A stretch of 64,000 nt of DNA from contig CM053334.1 in assembly GCA_028583605.1 (NCBI GenBank), positions 22,964,226 through 23,028,225 of the forward strand. Reading direction: 5' to 3'. The stretch's first letter is position 1, and each line of letters opens with the position of its first letter. The notes under the pieces are model-generated. The model searched no databases. It was not told the DNA's origin and saw only the letters and a program-made list of their open reading frames with translations. Position numbers and translations under genes: made by a program. Of the stretch, positions 11,528 to 22,899 are shown piece by piece. The stretch is from Dastarcus helophoroides (Eukaryota > Arthropoda > Insecta > Coleoptera > Bothrideridae).

Positions 11528-12769
11528 AGAATATTGTCAACTTCCATTATTAAAAATTTAAATATTTTTAAACTGGGTCGTAGAAATGCTTGATAAAATT
11601 AATAAGCTATCTCAAAAGTTGAAATTAGAAATAAAAAATAAAATTGAAAATTTAAACCTAACATTTTAAATAACTGAAATTTTAAAGGAAAAATTGAAAA
11701 ATCTAAGCTCTCTTCTCTTTACCAAATTCTTAAAAGAAATTGGACACATTTATTGAATTATTTTCAGTTTTTCTCGAAATTTCCGAAATTTTTATACAAA
11801 TTTCAGTATTTTGATTTATTTTTTTAAATCTTGATTTAATCACCGACAATTTAGGAAATAATTTAAACAATTTGAGGTTTCGATGTTTCCTTAAAATGTT
11901 GACTTCTTATTCTCCAAATTTAGGCTTTAAACTCTAAATCTCTTTTAAATAGTTCAAAATTTTGAGTTGCAAGTCGAAATTCTGACTATAAACATTCCAA
12001 ATGTATTCTCAACATTTCGTTTTATAGTCGAAATAAAAAAAAAAATGAAAATTCATAAAACATCTCGAATTTGTTGGAAACTTTCATTTTATCCTCCGGA
12101 ATATTTGACTGATTGACTGACTGACTGACTGACTGACTGACTGACTGACAGAATATTGTCAACTTCCATTATTAAAAATTTAAATATTTCCGAACTGGGT
12201 CGTAGAAATGCTTGATGAAATTAATAAACTATCTCAAAAGTTGAAATTAGAAATAAAAAATAAAATTGAAAATTTAAACCTAACATTTTAAATAACTGAA
12301 ATTTGAAAGGAAAAATTAAAAAATCTAAGCTCTCTTCTCTTTACCAAATTGTTAAAAGAAATTGGACACATTTATTGAATTATTTTCAGTTTTTCTCGAA
12401 ATTTCCGAAATTTTTATAAAAATTTCAGTATTTTGATTTATTTTTTTAAATCTTGATTTAATCACCGAAATTTTAGAAAATAATTTAAACAATTTGAGGT
12501 TTCGATGTTTCCTTAAAATGTTCACTTCTTATTCTCCAAATTCAGGCTTTAAACTCTAAATCTCTTTTAAATAGTTCAAAATTTTGAGTTGCAAGTCGAA
12601 ATTCTGACTATAAACATTCCAAATGTATTCTCAACATTTGGTTTTATAGTCGAAATAAAAAAAAATTGAAAATTCATAAAACATCTCGAATGTGTTGGAA
12701 ACTTTCATTTTATCCTCCGGAATATTTGACTGATTGACTGACTGACTGACTGACTGACTGACTGACTGA
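11528..12769. repeat. 621-bp tandem duplication ending in a GACT microsatellite
   Basis: The segment from cagaatattgtcaacttcc (11528 and 12149) to atatttgactgattgactg (12101 and 12722) is duplicated with very few differences. Both copies end in (GACT)n, and the second begins directly after the first microsatellite, so the microsatellite probably mediated the duplication. The word actgggtcgtagaaatg inside it also occurs near 24.83 kb and, inverted, at 13.38 kb. Confidence 0.95.
12107..12149. repeat. (GACT)n microsatellite, short copy
   Basis: About ten GACT units at the junction of the two 621-bp copies. Confidence 0.95.
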
Positions 12770-12998
12770 CTGACTGACTGACTGACTAACTGACTGACTA
12801 ACTGACTGACTGACTGACTGACTGACTGACTGACTGACTGACTGACTGACTGACTGACTGACTGACTGACTGACTGACTGACTGACTGACTAACTGACTG
12901 ACTAACTGACTGACTGACTGACTGACTGACTGACTGACTGACTGACTGACTGACTGACTGACTGACTGACTGACTGACTGACTGACTGACTGACTGAC
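12728..12998. repeat. (GACT)n microsatellite, about 68 units
   Basis: About 270 bp of GACT interrupted by TAAC variants at 12787, 12799, 12891 and 12903. The two variant pairs have the same 12-bp spacing and lie 104 bp apart, which indicates an internal duplication of 26 units. Confidence 0.97.
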
Positions 12999-13664
12999 CG
13001 AATTTTAAACTTGAAATTTGCCTACTTAAAAAAAAATTAATCCAAAGTTGTATATTCGATTATAATCTCAAAATTTTAAAATTGAAAATTCAATGTGGAA
13101 ATTTAAAAAAAATACTACCTCCAAGTTTCAACATGAAATTCCTAATGAATCAAGGTTTTAAAAAAATCAAATTTCCGCAGTATATAATGCGAAAATGTTT
13201 GATTTTTATTTAGATTTTTTCAAAACTTTTTTTTAATTCAAAAGGTTCTATTTAAAACTCAAGATTTCGATCTTTTTCTCAAGATCTCGACTTTAATTTC
13301 AAAATTTCAGCTTTAATGCTGAAATCCAAAAAAATAAAAACTCCAACTTTAAATTTAACGTTTATAAATTTTATGTAACATTTCTGCGACCCAGTTTGGT
13401 AATCTTTAAATTTTTATTGTTTGTTAAATTTAACATTATCACAGGGGAGAAATTTAAAAAAAAAAGCAAAAGAAACAAAACCTTTGTAAATTGTTTCCCT
13501 ATTTATAAATTGTACGGCACGTTACTGAAGTAACTCCACAAAATATGGAATTAGCAAAAAATTATGTATACATATATGTAAACAAACTTGTTTTTCGTCT
13601 ATTATATCAGATGGTCAAGTGTATGTTGCATCTTCCAATAGCAATAGGATAGATCAAACAATGA
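12999..13664. other. Low-complexity AT-rich sequence, no gene
   Basis: Short A-rich and T-rich words. It contains tttctgcgacccagtttgg at 13381, an inverted match to the dispersed word in the 621-bp unit. Confidence 0.6.
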
Positions 13665-13812
13665 GAAAATTTTTGGCATGTTACACGTACGTTGGAAAAA
13701 TTCGTATCGTTTCTTCACGCATCGCCAATTGGAGCAGCTATCTCTCTCATGGGGACTATCGTTGGAGCCTAGATGACAACGGCAGGTCAAATTGGAAGGT
13801 TAATTTCATTAA
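13665..13812. repeat. Dispersed repeat, copy 2 of 2
   Basis: Diverged copy of 11050-11215, sharing tgttacacgtacg, aaaattcgtatcg, cacgcatcgccaattggagc and ggcaggtcaaattggaagg. It is followed by a TCGATA cluster, as is copy 1. Confidence 0.8.
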
Positions 13813-13906
13813 AAGAAATTAGTAGCTTCAACCGTCAATACTATCGACAGTTTTAACTATAGTATCTATGGATACTGCATGGTATATATAGTACCGATAT
13901 GGTATC

Positions 13907-13939
13907 TATCGATACTATCGATACTAGAAGTTATCGATA
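13907..13939. promoter_or_regulatory. Cluster of three TATCGATA octamers
   Basis: Exact TATCGATA at 13907-13914, 13916-13923 and 13932-13939, embedded in a run of tatctatgg, ggtatatatag and ccgatatgg words. In Drosophila this octamer is the DRE bound by DREF and BEAF. Whether it is functional here is unknown; it may simply be part of the dispersed repeat. Confidence 0.35.
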
Positions 13940-14256
13940 TATAGCGAACACCACATTACCCTTTCTAGAAGGTTCCTTTTGGTGTATTTTAACTTTTAAT
14001 TTATTTTATGCAAATTTTTGAAATATTTTGACTAATTTTCGAAACTAAACTGAAAAATTTATTTTTGCAAATTTCTAGTTATTTTTATATCCAGATATTT
14101 TTGCTGAAATCATGATTTTAATTCAATATTTTCATAGTTGCTTTTTATAAAATATATTCATCAACAATTTTTAGTTTAAACTTTGAATTCTTATTTTTTG
14201 AAGTGAAAGTTTCTTCAGGAGCATCGAGCGACCTTTGTTGGTTTGGCGTTACCATC

Positions 14257-14270
14257 ACGCGAATTCGCGT
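14257..14270. repeat. 14-bp perfect palindrome
   Basis: acgcgaattcgcgt, flanked by gcgttac on both sides, in a CG-containing segment unlike its AT-rich surroundings. It lies about 75 bp downstream (minus strand) of the tRNA-like head. Confidence 0.7.
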
Positions 14271-14344
14271 TACTTTCATCCTAATTCTAGTTACGTGCAC
14301 TAATGTTAGCAGTATTATGTAGCTATGAGTAGGACGCAAAATAA

Positions 14345-14440
14345 AATTTAAAAAAAATCGCATGATCGGTAGCGGGGTTCGAACTCCGATCAGCCCCGCA
14401 ACAGGCACTGATGTCTGCTAAGGAAATCTACCTCCGGAGA
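14345..14440 (-). ncRNA. tRNA-like Pol III head, probable SINE 5' region
   Basis: On the minus strand, TAGCAGACATCAGTGCC (14420-14404) resembles an A box, and GGAGTTCGAACCCC (14386-14373) fits a B box (GTTCGAANCC). The B box is followed by a run of eight T, a Pol III terminator. The spacing is compatible with a tRNA-derived promoter, but I could not fold an acceptor stem and anticodon arm, so this is more likely a SINE head than a tRNA gene. The GC content stands out from the surroundings. Confidence 0.5.
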
Positions 14441-14444
14441 CCCA

Positions 14445-14600
14445 TATATTGTATCCACGCGTACAGTCTATGCTGAAAATCGAATAGTAGCAGTCTGGCG
14501 CTATAGTCACGCTATATATAGCTAACATCTGTAATATTATAAAAACTTTTTGTCTACAATTACTGCCGATAAATTGCCTTTAACAACTAAATATTGAATA
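14445..14600. repeat. Solitary diverged copy of the 49.6-53.1 kb array unit
   Basis: ttgtatccacgcgtacagt, ctatgctgaaaatcgaatag, actttttgtctacaattac and tgccgataaattgcc align in order with ttgtatccatgcttagac, ctatgctaaaaatcgagaag, actttttactacgataatt and gtcggtaaacaacc at 49.72-49.85 kb. The array unit therefore derives from a dispersed element. Confidence 0.8.
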
Positions 14601-17453
14601 TTATTCGAAAGACTTGTATCTTTAAATTTCAAATTTAATACCGAAGTTTTCACTTTTTCAAAAGAAATTGAGCTGATTGAGCGATTGTACTTTAAAATGA
14701 AAACCCTATCCTTCACGTCAGCATACTTCCAATTTTTTTTCTCACCGTTTTGATGGCAAATATGTTATACATAATATATAAAATAATAGTTACATAAGTG
14801 CCCTCACAATTCCTGTATAAGATGCTGCAGTTCTAGAACTTGCACCCCCACTTCAGGAATTTCAGTTACGTGCAATCCAAACAGTTTGATAAGTACGAGA
14901 TTTGCGTGTACAAGTCATAAAGGTAACCCAGTAAGTGTTTGAGGGGGTGTGCAGATTGGTCTTTCGGTTTTGGTGAAACAGCATTATATCAAGTTGGCAG
15001 TATTGTCTTCAATACATAATCAAAGGCGGATAGTTTGCTGGGAGCGTTAGGTAAATGAATCCGCCTTGGGCCGGCAAGTGTGTAAGGCCAACCTTTGACC
15101 CTTCTGTCAAATTTCCTGGCCTTTGCCGGACCACTGTTTCCTTTGTAGTCCAATTCACTGCTCCCTTACGGCAGATTAGCGCCTTCTGATTGTGTAATTA
15201 TTGTTCTACCCTCTCTCCAAAACCGCTGCGCGCCTCTCATCTCTCCACTTTTATATTATAATGATTAATATGCCCCCCTTTTACCACAGCAACATGTCCG
15301 TTGGTAAAAAGGAATCCGATCAGATACTCGAGAGAGCGAATAAACTTATGTTATATCTAGGATGTATATCTTCTAGTCATTTCTCTTATTACGAAAATGA
15401 CACGGTGGGAAAGTTGAAAATTCGAAAAAAAGTCATGAAAACTGCCAACGGAAGTAAAAACTTACAACTGGGAGGTTGGGTAAATTTTGATATTCATTGT
15501 TAATACATTTTATGAGTTATATATAAAATGCCTTCCCATATTTAAAATCTAGACAAATGAAGTCCAGGTTAAACAGAAAAATCGTTAGTATTCAAAGAAG
15601 GAACAAATTATTCGTTTTCATTATGTGAAGTTCAGGAGTAGTCGACGCTACCGCCAATATCTCAGGTGTGGTCGTGTCAAAAATATTCAAAATGCAGGTC
15701 GCATTATTGAAGAGGTATCATTACAATCAAAGCCACTGCATGATATCATCTGCGGTAGCAAAGCCTACCTGTGTAATTGTGATTGAGAATGCGTAATAAT
15801 TTCAACTGATCGATCAAGAAACCGATGTTATATCAGTGCTAATCCAGCCGCCTTTGATGTCTAACCGACACAAAGATTCCGACCTGATCTACTAATATTG
15901 GCATTTGATTCTCACTCCGACAAAGGTGACTTTACACTCCCGAGAATACAGAGTTGGCCTAAGCGAGAATAACAACACTATACACAGTGTAATTCTAACC
16001 CAAATCGAGAAATTCAAACAACAAATTTTTGTACAAGGTAGAGGATGTTTCATTTATACAAAATTTCAAGAGGATATACAAACAAATTGATGCAAATACA
16101 ATTAAATATTTAGATAGTCGTTGGATGCTTCGTGTTTTCAAATGAAAATCGATCGATGGCTATAACGAATTCCCAAAGTAACTTAATATGAAATCGAGAA
16201 CAACGAGGAATATTTTAAAAAGAAATGGGTGCAAATATCAGAAAGTGATCTTGACTGTGAACTCAAGCCCATTTTTTTCTTTATAGACGACGCAACCGTT
16301 AAACAGTTTGGAAAAGTAGGCATTTGAGTATTCTTGTGGGTACACTGAATCGACCCTGAATAATTAAATGTTTGAGAAATGCTAGGAATTTCGTCGTTGG
16401 TACATTTTCATAAACGACAACCTAACAAGTAACGAACGTTTAATGTGGTTCGGAATTAAATAATCCGGTTGTTTAGGTACTAAACATTAATTTTGGCGTT
16501 ATTTATTTTTTCAGCCTTTCTTATTTTAATTTTCCGGTAAAATTATTTTTATAGTATTTTTAAAATATATTAATTTTTTAAATTTCTGTTTTATTTTTCG
16601 TCATTCGGTCGTTTAAGGAAACCAAAAATGTAAAACAGATGCAAGTATTTTTATTATTTATTATTTATTACTTATTATTACTATTTGTATATGCAAATAT
16701 GCAAATGCATATAGTCCGGTTTCTATTAATACGAGAATTAGTTTCGAATCAGGAGCGTTCTGTAAGGGGAATTTATGGATTGATCTTCCTGTCTATAAAA
16801 TATCGAATAGATTTTTTTTTTGATTTTATGTCTTTGCCAAATCTCCCCAATATGTGGTCAAAATTAACGACAGTAATAACAAATCTCTCTCAAAATCAAT
16901 AAAAAATGTTACAACTTTCAGTTTAAAGTGATAATTTTGAGGGAAAATTCAATTTTCCAATACAACGAGCCCTTTTAGTACCAAAATTTTTCCAGTCACA
17001 TTAGCAGTTAGACGTAACAATTTAAACAACTTTCAATCTCGGGTCACTTTCGACAATGTTATGCAATCTGCTTCAGTGAGTTCCATAGGTGAGTTCTCGG
17101 GGGTGGTAACGGCTTTAAGTACGACCCTGTCTCGATGATTTACACCTGTTCCCAATCGTACTATTTTATGTGTGCAAACAGACCCGACAACAGCACGTTG
17201 AAGCCGATGTTTGCTATCTGAGGAAGTCGATGTGGTATCAGAATATTTCCGCTCACACAGAATTTACAGGTGAATTTTATTTGCTCCTTTTATTATTATT
17301 TATTGTTGCAATAAATCTGCCGTGGATTTACCTGAGAGCGGCATCCGAAAGGAACTTTAATTCTGTTAAAAACATTGACTTTGACTAATATTGAGAGGAT
17401 TTTTTGATTACTAATAGTTTCAAGATGGGGAGTCAAAAATAAAGTGCATTCAT
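14601..17453. other. Higher-complexity intergenic sequence, no gene recognised
   Basis: About 2.8 kb with ordinary composition and little internal repetition, including GC-richer patches at 15.05-15.2 kb (ccttgggccggcaagtg) and 15.63-15.9 kb. Open frames of 60-100 codons, for example 15201-15503 plus, have no recognisable domain. It could hold regulatory or UTR sequence of a gene outside the window; the sequence alone does not decide. Confidence 0.45.
16691..16706. promoter_or_regulatory. Two abutting ATGCAAAT octamers
   Basis: ATGCAAATATGCAAAT followed by gcatatag. ATGCAAAT is the classical binding octamer of POU-domain factors. It follows a TTATTATTTATTATT run, so a chance origin in AT-rich DNA is possible. 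Confidence 0.35.
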
Positions 17454-17885
17454 CTAATGCACAGACCAATACGTTTAAACATTTATAAGATTTGAAGTTT
17501 GAAAACCAAAGACCGGTTTCGATCTTGTTGTTTGGTATAGCTAACTCGAATACTAACAAATGTTGCGACAAGTAAGTACTCAAGAATCAACGTACTTACT
17601 TGTCGGTACATTTGTTAGCATTCGAGTTGGATATACCAACTGACGATTTCTAACAAGATAGGAACCGGTCTTTGGTTTCCAAACTTTGAATCTAATAAAT
17701 GTTTAAACCTTCAGTATGTGCATTAGAATCCTTGTCTTCTGGGAACTTTCCTAGAGAGCAACCGCTTCGCTAGGTGATGGTGTTTCAACTGTTGGTAGTT
17801 GAGCTACCTATGATTCACTATATATGCCTCAAGGACTACATGAATTTGCAGTCTAGATTGTATTCTACTTGCATATGCATTCATC
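17454..17885. repeat. Foldback element with arms of about 126-135 bp
   Basis: Arms 17454-17579 and 17592-17726 are inverted copies: ctaatgcaca ... caagtaagtac versus gtacttacttg ... gtgcattag, with a 12-nt spacer. Both hold the accaaagaccggtttcg / ccggtctttggtttcc block. The right arm continues into a unique tail (cttctgggaactttcctaga, gttggtagttgagctacc, ttgtattctacttgca). A second copy is at 56.82-57.28 kb and a single arm at 22.55 kb. Confidence 0.9.
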
Positions 17886-18799
17886 TGTAAAACTTTAACA
17901 TCCAAACTTCTTAGAAAATAAAACGTAGAAAAAAATAATCCCCAATGATCACGAAGCCTTCCACACCCAGAGTCATAAAATATAACTGTTTCCAAATCAT
18001 TTTCAAAAAAAAATCAAACTAAAAACTTACAAAATCTACAAAAAAAAATCAACATTTCGACAAGTCTAGAATTCTGAATAGAGTAGAAATAAAAAATATA
18101 ATTGAGAAAGACGAAAAAATTTTGGGAGTCGAAATTTTCAAAAATGAAATTTTCGAATAGTGTCAAAATTGTCAACAAAATCGAAATATTTAAAAATATT
18201 AAAATTTTTTAAAAAGGCCGTTTACAAAAAATCAACAATTTGAGAATAAGTCGAGATTTAAAAAAATGTAAATCTTGAAAAGGGAAAATGACATTTTAAA
18301 AAACCCAAAATTTTTAAAAAGTGGTTTCCAGGATGTAAAAACGTTCAAGGTAAAATTATTTAAACTTTTACAATTGAATAAGCTGTATTTTTCAAAAAAA
18401 AGTTGGGATGTAAAAAAAATTGTCAATAAAACATTTTTTAATTCAGTTTTTCAAAAAAAGCGTTGAATTTTTCAAAAAAAGTGAAAATCCACAACAAATT
18501 GACACTTCGAGAAAATATAAGATTCCAAATAAAACTGGGTATTTAAAAAAATTAAATTTTGAAAGACGACCAAATTTTGCCAGTTAAAATGAATAAAAAC
18601 TGAAATTTTCAAATAAGTCTCAATTATCAATTATCAAATTAAACTGTTCAAAAAAAAGTTAGAATATTTGAAAAACAGGCAACACGGAAAGGACAATAAA
18701 AATATCGTGAAAAAGTTTATATCTTGAAAACAAATCAAAATTTTGAACAAAGTCTAAACTTTGACATCATTTGAAATTTTAAAAAAAGTCAAAATTCTT

Positions 18800-18896
18800 T
18801 TTTTGGGGTAAAGAACTGGGCCTTGTTTATCTTCAAAAATTGAAATACAAATCTGGCCTTCCTGAAACCAAGGGGATAAGAATTATATTTCAATTT
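18800..18896 (-). mobile_element. PHR copy F, internally deleted, with 11-bp duplication
   Basis: ggggtaaagaactgggcctt, atcttcaaaaattgaaatac and cctgaaaccaagg match the family. The arms' inner (hammerhead-like) portion is lost. Flanked by tcaaaattctt at 18789-18799 and 18897-18907. Confidence 0.8.
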
Positions 18897-19776
18897 TCAA
18901 AATTCTTAATTAATTATACTTAAACATGGGAGAATCTCAAAATTGTGAATTTAAACTGAATTTTTAGGAAGTGAAATTTTTAAAATCTGTTTTTTCAAAG
19001 TACAGAAAATTTGCAAGATAAACTCGCTTAAAAGTTTGAAATTATAAAGGTCGAGTTTCTTAAAATAGTTGAATTGCGTAAAAGTTTAAGGATTTCCAAA
19101 AGATTTAAATTAAAATTTTACTCGAATTTTTCCGATGTAGTTGCATTAACAAGTTTAAATTTCGAAAAAAATGATCGAAATTTTCAGAAAGCTAAAATTT
19201 CCGGAAAAAGTCCTGAGGTCCTGAAGTAGGATAGTCCAAATTTTAAAAAACCTAAAGCTTTAAAAAAGTCGAAGTTTTCTGAAAGTTTGAAGTTTCAAAA
19301 AACTTGAAAATGAAAAAAAATCTAATATTTTAAAATGAGTCAAATTTATTATTCAAAATTTCTACCCAAATGGTCAAAATTTTAAGAAATTGAACATTTT
19401 GACGAGGTAGAAATTTTAAGAAGGTGAAAATTTTCAGAGGGTCAAAATGTTGGCAAAATATATCCTGAAATAGTGTAGAAGTCCATATTTTAAAAAAGCT
19501 CAAATTTTCAAAAAAATCCAAGTTCTCTAAACGGCTAAAGTTATATATTTTAAAAAAGTCCAATTTACAAATTAAAAATGTTGACAAAAAGATCGGAATC
19601 TTTAAAAAAATGTAACTTTAAAAAAAATCGAAACCCAAAAAAGATGAAATTTCGAGCAAAAGACTAAATTTTGAATATGGACCAAATTATTTAGATAAAT
19701 TAAAATTAAAAAAGTTAAAACTGAAATTTGGTCAAAACGTCGAAGTTTTTCACAGACGGTCGAACTTTTCAATAAA

Positions 19777-20009
19777 GTCGATATTTTAAAATACACTGAA
19801 AGTTTTCTAAAATAATAAGATTTCTTAAGTCAATATTTTTTAAACTAACCAAAGTTTTCAGAAAATTCGAATTTTTGAGAAGAGTGAAGTTCGTCGATAT
19901 TTTAAAATACACTAAAAGTTTTCTAAAATAATAAGATTTCTTAAGTCAATATTTTTTAAACTAACCAAAGTTTTCAGAAAATTCGAATTTTTGAGAAGAG
20001 TGAAGTTCG
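19777..20009. repeat. 116-bp tandem duplication
   Basis: gtcgatattttaaaatacac starts at 19777 and 19893. The two copies are almost identical through ttttgagaagagtgaagttc. Confidence 0.9.
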
Positions 20010-22020
20010 GTAAAAACGAATTGTTTTCATTATTTCGACTTTTTCTCGAAAATTTTTACTCAACTAAACAATTTTTTCGAAAAATTTTATTACATTTGAA
20101 TATTTTCACGCTGTTGATAATTTTGACCTTTTGGAAAATTTAAATTTTGGTTATTTCAACTTGAATAATGTTGTGGCTTTTCAAAATTTTATTTTTTTAA
20201 ACCTACACAGAATTTTTCACACAGATTTTTCTTAAATGTTATTTTTTTTGTAGATTTCTATTTTTACTATTTTTAGTTTAAAAAAATGTATATTTATCGA
20301 AAATATTGATTGTTTTTTCTTGAAAATATAGATTTTACTGAAAATTTCGACTGCTTCCAAATTTTCTAAAACTTCCACTTGTTTTAAAAATTAATCTTTT
20401 TTCAATTAACATATTTTTTGTTTGGTTTTGACCTTTATCCAAAATTCATGATTTTTGTGGATATTTCGACGCTTTTTCAAAATTTTAGTTTTTCGGGAAA
20501 TTGAATTTTTTCAGATCCTTACTAGCTACCGTTTTTTTGTTAATTTTGATCATTTTATAATATTTTGATTTCTCGAAAATTATATTTTTTTATAATTTTG
20601 ACTGTTTAAAATTTTGACTTTTTGAAAGCCTTTTCTATATAAAGTTTTTTCTTTCCAAAATTTAAAATTTTTTTGATTTCCTTTTTTGAAAAATCCAACT
20701 TTTCTAATCAAAATTTTGTCTTTATTTGAAAATTTCTACTTTTGAAAATGTCAATTTCCTTTTGATTTTTTCCAAAATTTCGACTTTTTGAACACGAGGA
20801 CGTTTTTTCAAAATTTCCACTTTCTGCACAATTTTTAGTCAACATTTCGTAAATTATTCAAAATTTTCAGAAAATTCGAATTTTTGAGGAAACTGAAGAT
20901 CTTTCAAAATGAATTGCTTTCATTATATTTACTTTTTCTCAAATTTTTTTACTTAGCCAAACGAGTTTTAAAAATAGTGATTATATTTGAACACTTAAAC
21001 GTTGTTGATAACTTTGACTTTTTGAACAATTTAAATTTTGGAGATTTCGACCTGAAAAATGTTGTGCCCTTTGAAAAATTTTATTTTTTTGAAACCTGTG
21101 CACAGAATATTCCTATTTTCTTAAATATTTTTTTTTGTAGATTTCAATCTTTTTTTATCTCTAAATGTTTTATTTAACCAAACGAATTTTTCGAAAAATT
21201 CGATTATATTTGAACACTTACACGTTGTTACCTGTTGGAAAATTTAAATTTTGGAAATTTTGATTAGAAAAATGTTGTGGCCTTTCAAAATTTTATTTCC
21301 GTTGAACCTGCACAGAATATTCTATATTTTTGAAATAGTTGTTTTTTTTTTTGTAAATTTCAATCTTTTGGAAAAATAAACCTAAAAGAAAAATTCATAT
21401 TTTTCCGGCAATATTGATTGTATTTTCTTGAAACTATAGATTTTACTAAACATTTTGACTGCTTTTAAAATTAAGACATTTTCTAAAACTTCCACTTGTT
21501 TTAAAAATTGATCTTTTTTAATTATCGTACTTTTTGTTTGGTTTGGCCTTTTTTCAAAACCTTTGGTTTTTTGAATATTTCGACGCTTTTTCAAAATTTT
21601 AATTTTTCAGGAAATTCTGGGATTTTTTCAAAACCTATATCTACTGTTTTTTTTTGTTAATTTGGACCATTTTATATTTGAATTTTCAAAATTTTTATTA
21701 TTTTTCTTTGGTAATTTTGGCTCTGTTAAAAATTTTGACTTTTTGAACGCCTTTTCTTCTCGAAGCTTTAATTTTCTTTCTTTCTTTTTTTTGAAAAATC
21801 CGACTTTTCTAACGAAATTTTGACTTATTTGAAAATTCCCACTTTAGAAAATGTTCATTTTCTTTATTTTGATTTTTTCCAGAATTTCGAATTTCAACGC
21901 TACGCATTTTTTTCAAAATATACATTTTTTGCAAAATTTGAACTTTAACTTTAACTTTCTTGAGAATTTTTTGAAGAAAATGCCCGAAGTCAAAATGTCA
22001 AAATTAAAAGCAATCGAAAG
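20010..22020. repeat. T-rich block with a diverged duplication of about 0.9-1.1 kb
   Basis: cagaaaattcgaatttttga and aattgttttcatt near 20.00-20.03 kb recur at 20.87-20.91 kb. The attgattgttttttcttg segment at 20.31 kb recurs at 21.41 kb, and gccttttct plus aaaaatccaacttttct at 20.63-20.70 kb recur at 21.75-21.81 kb. No gene. Confidence 0.7.
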
Positions 22021-22551
22021 AAGTCGAATCAAAATTTGAATAAGAATTTTGAAAAAAGCTTTACACATTCAACATTTGATGCTTTAAAAAATTCAAAATT
22101 TCTGTAAAAAGTCTAATTTTTGAATGGTGCCGAAGTTTTGAAAAATTACAATTTTTAAACAAATTAAAAAGTCACAACGTTGACAAAACGTCAAAATTTC
22201 AGAACATTTGGTCGAGGTTTTGAGAGAAAAAAGATCTTGAAAGATATTATTTGTTCCCAATTTCGACATTTTTTTCGACAATTTTTCGGTAAACGAGCTT
22301 TTTTTTATTTTTAAATTTTTAAAACATTTCGACTTTATTAATAACATTGACTTTTTTTTGAAAATCTCAATTTTAAAAATTTAGAAACTCAAAAATTTGC
22401 AAATTTCCAAAATTTTTAATCTTTGAAGTCCCACTCTTTATTCAGAACTTTTTTGAAAGAAATTTTTGAAGAATTTGTAAAAAGTAGAATCATTGCGAAA
22501 AAAAACGAAAGAAAAAATCGAAAAGAATTTTAGAAACAAAGCCAACGTTTC

Positions 22552-22640
22552 AACATTAACCGGTATTTGGTTTCCAAACTTCGAATGTAATAAATGTTTA
22601 AACCTATTGGTCTGCGCATTAGAAATAAATGTTACACAGA
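22552..22640. repeat. Single arm of the 17.4-kb foldback family
   Basis: accggtatttggtttccaaa, cttcgaatgtaataaatgtt and taaacctattggtctgcgca match 17.66-17.73 kb and 57.06-57.13 kb. No partner arm is nearby. Confidence 0.85.
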
Positions 22641-22899
22641 ATTCCAAATTTCGAGAAAAAGACGAAATATTCGATGAGGTCGAAATTTTAAAAGGCTAAG
22701 ATTTTCAAATAAATTAAAAGCCAGAATTTTCAAGACGAGTAAAACCTTTCAAAGATACTAGAAATTTATAAAAAATTACAATTTAAAGAAAAAATCGGAA
22801 AACCAAAAATAAAAATTCTCAAAAAAATGCGTATTTTTAAAAAGTCGACAGAAAGTTTGACAGATTATACCATAAATTCTCAAAGTATGTACAATTTTT

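Larger units (their letters stand above)
17990..20010. other. A-rich cryptic simple block, no gene
   Basis: The plus strand is made of words such as aaaaaagtcaaaattttgaa, the reverse complement of the words in the T-rich blocks. It contains PHR copy F and a 116-bp duplication. Open frames on either strand are compositional artefacts. Confidence 0.75.

Noticed and set aside
14345..14440. Functional tRNA gene
   Set aside because: A and B boxes and a T-run are present, but I could not assign a convincing acceptor stem, D arm and anticodon arm; kept as a SINE-like head.
15201..15503. 100-codon plus-strand open frame in complex DNA
   Set aside because: No recognisable domain, no splice or promoter context, and length is within chance for 2.8 kb of this composition.
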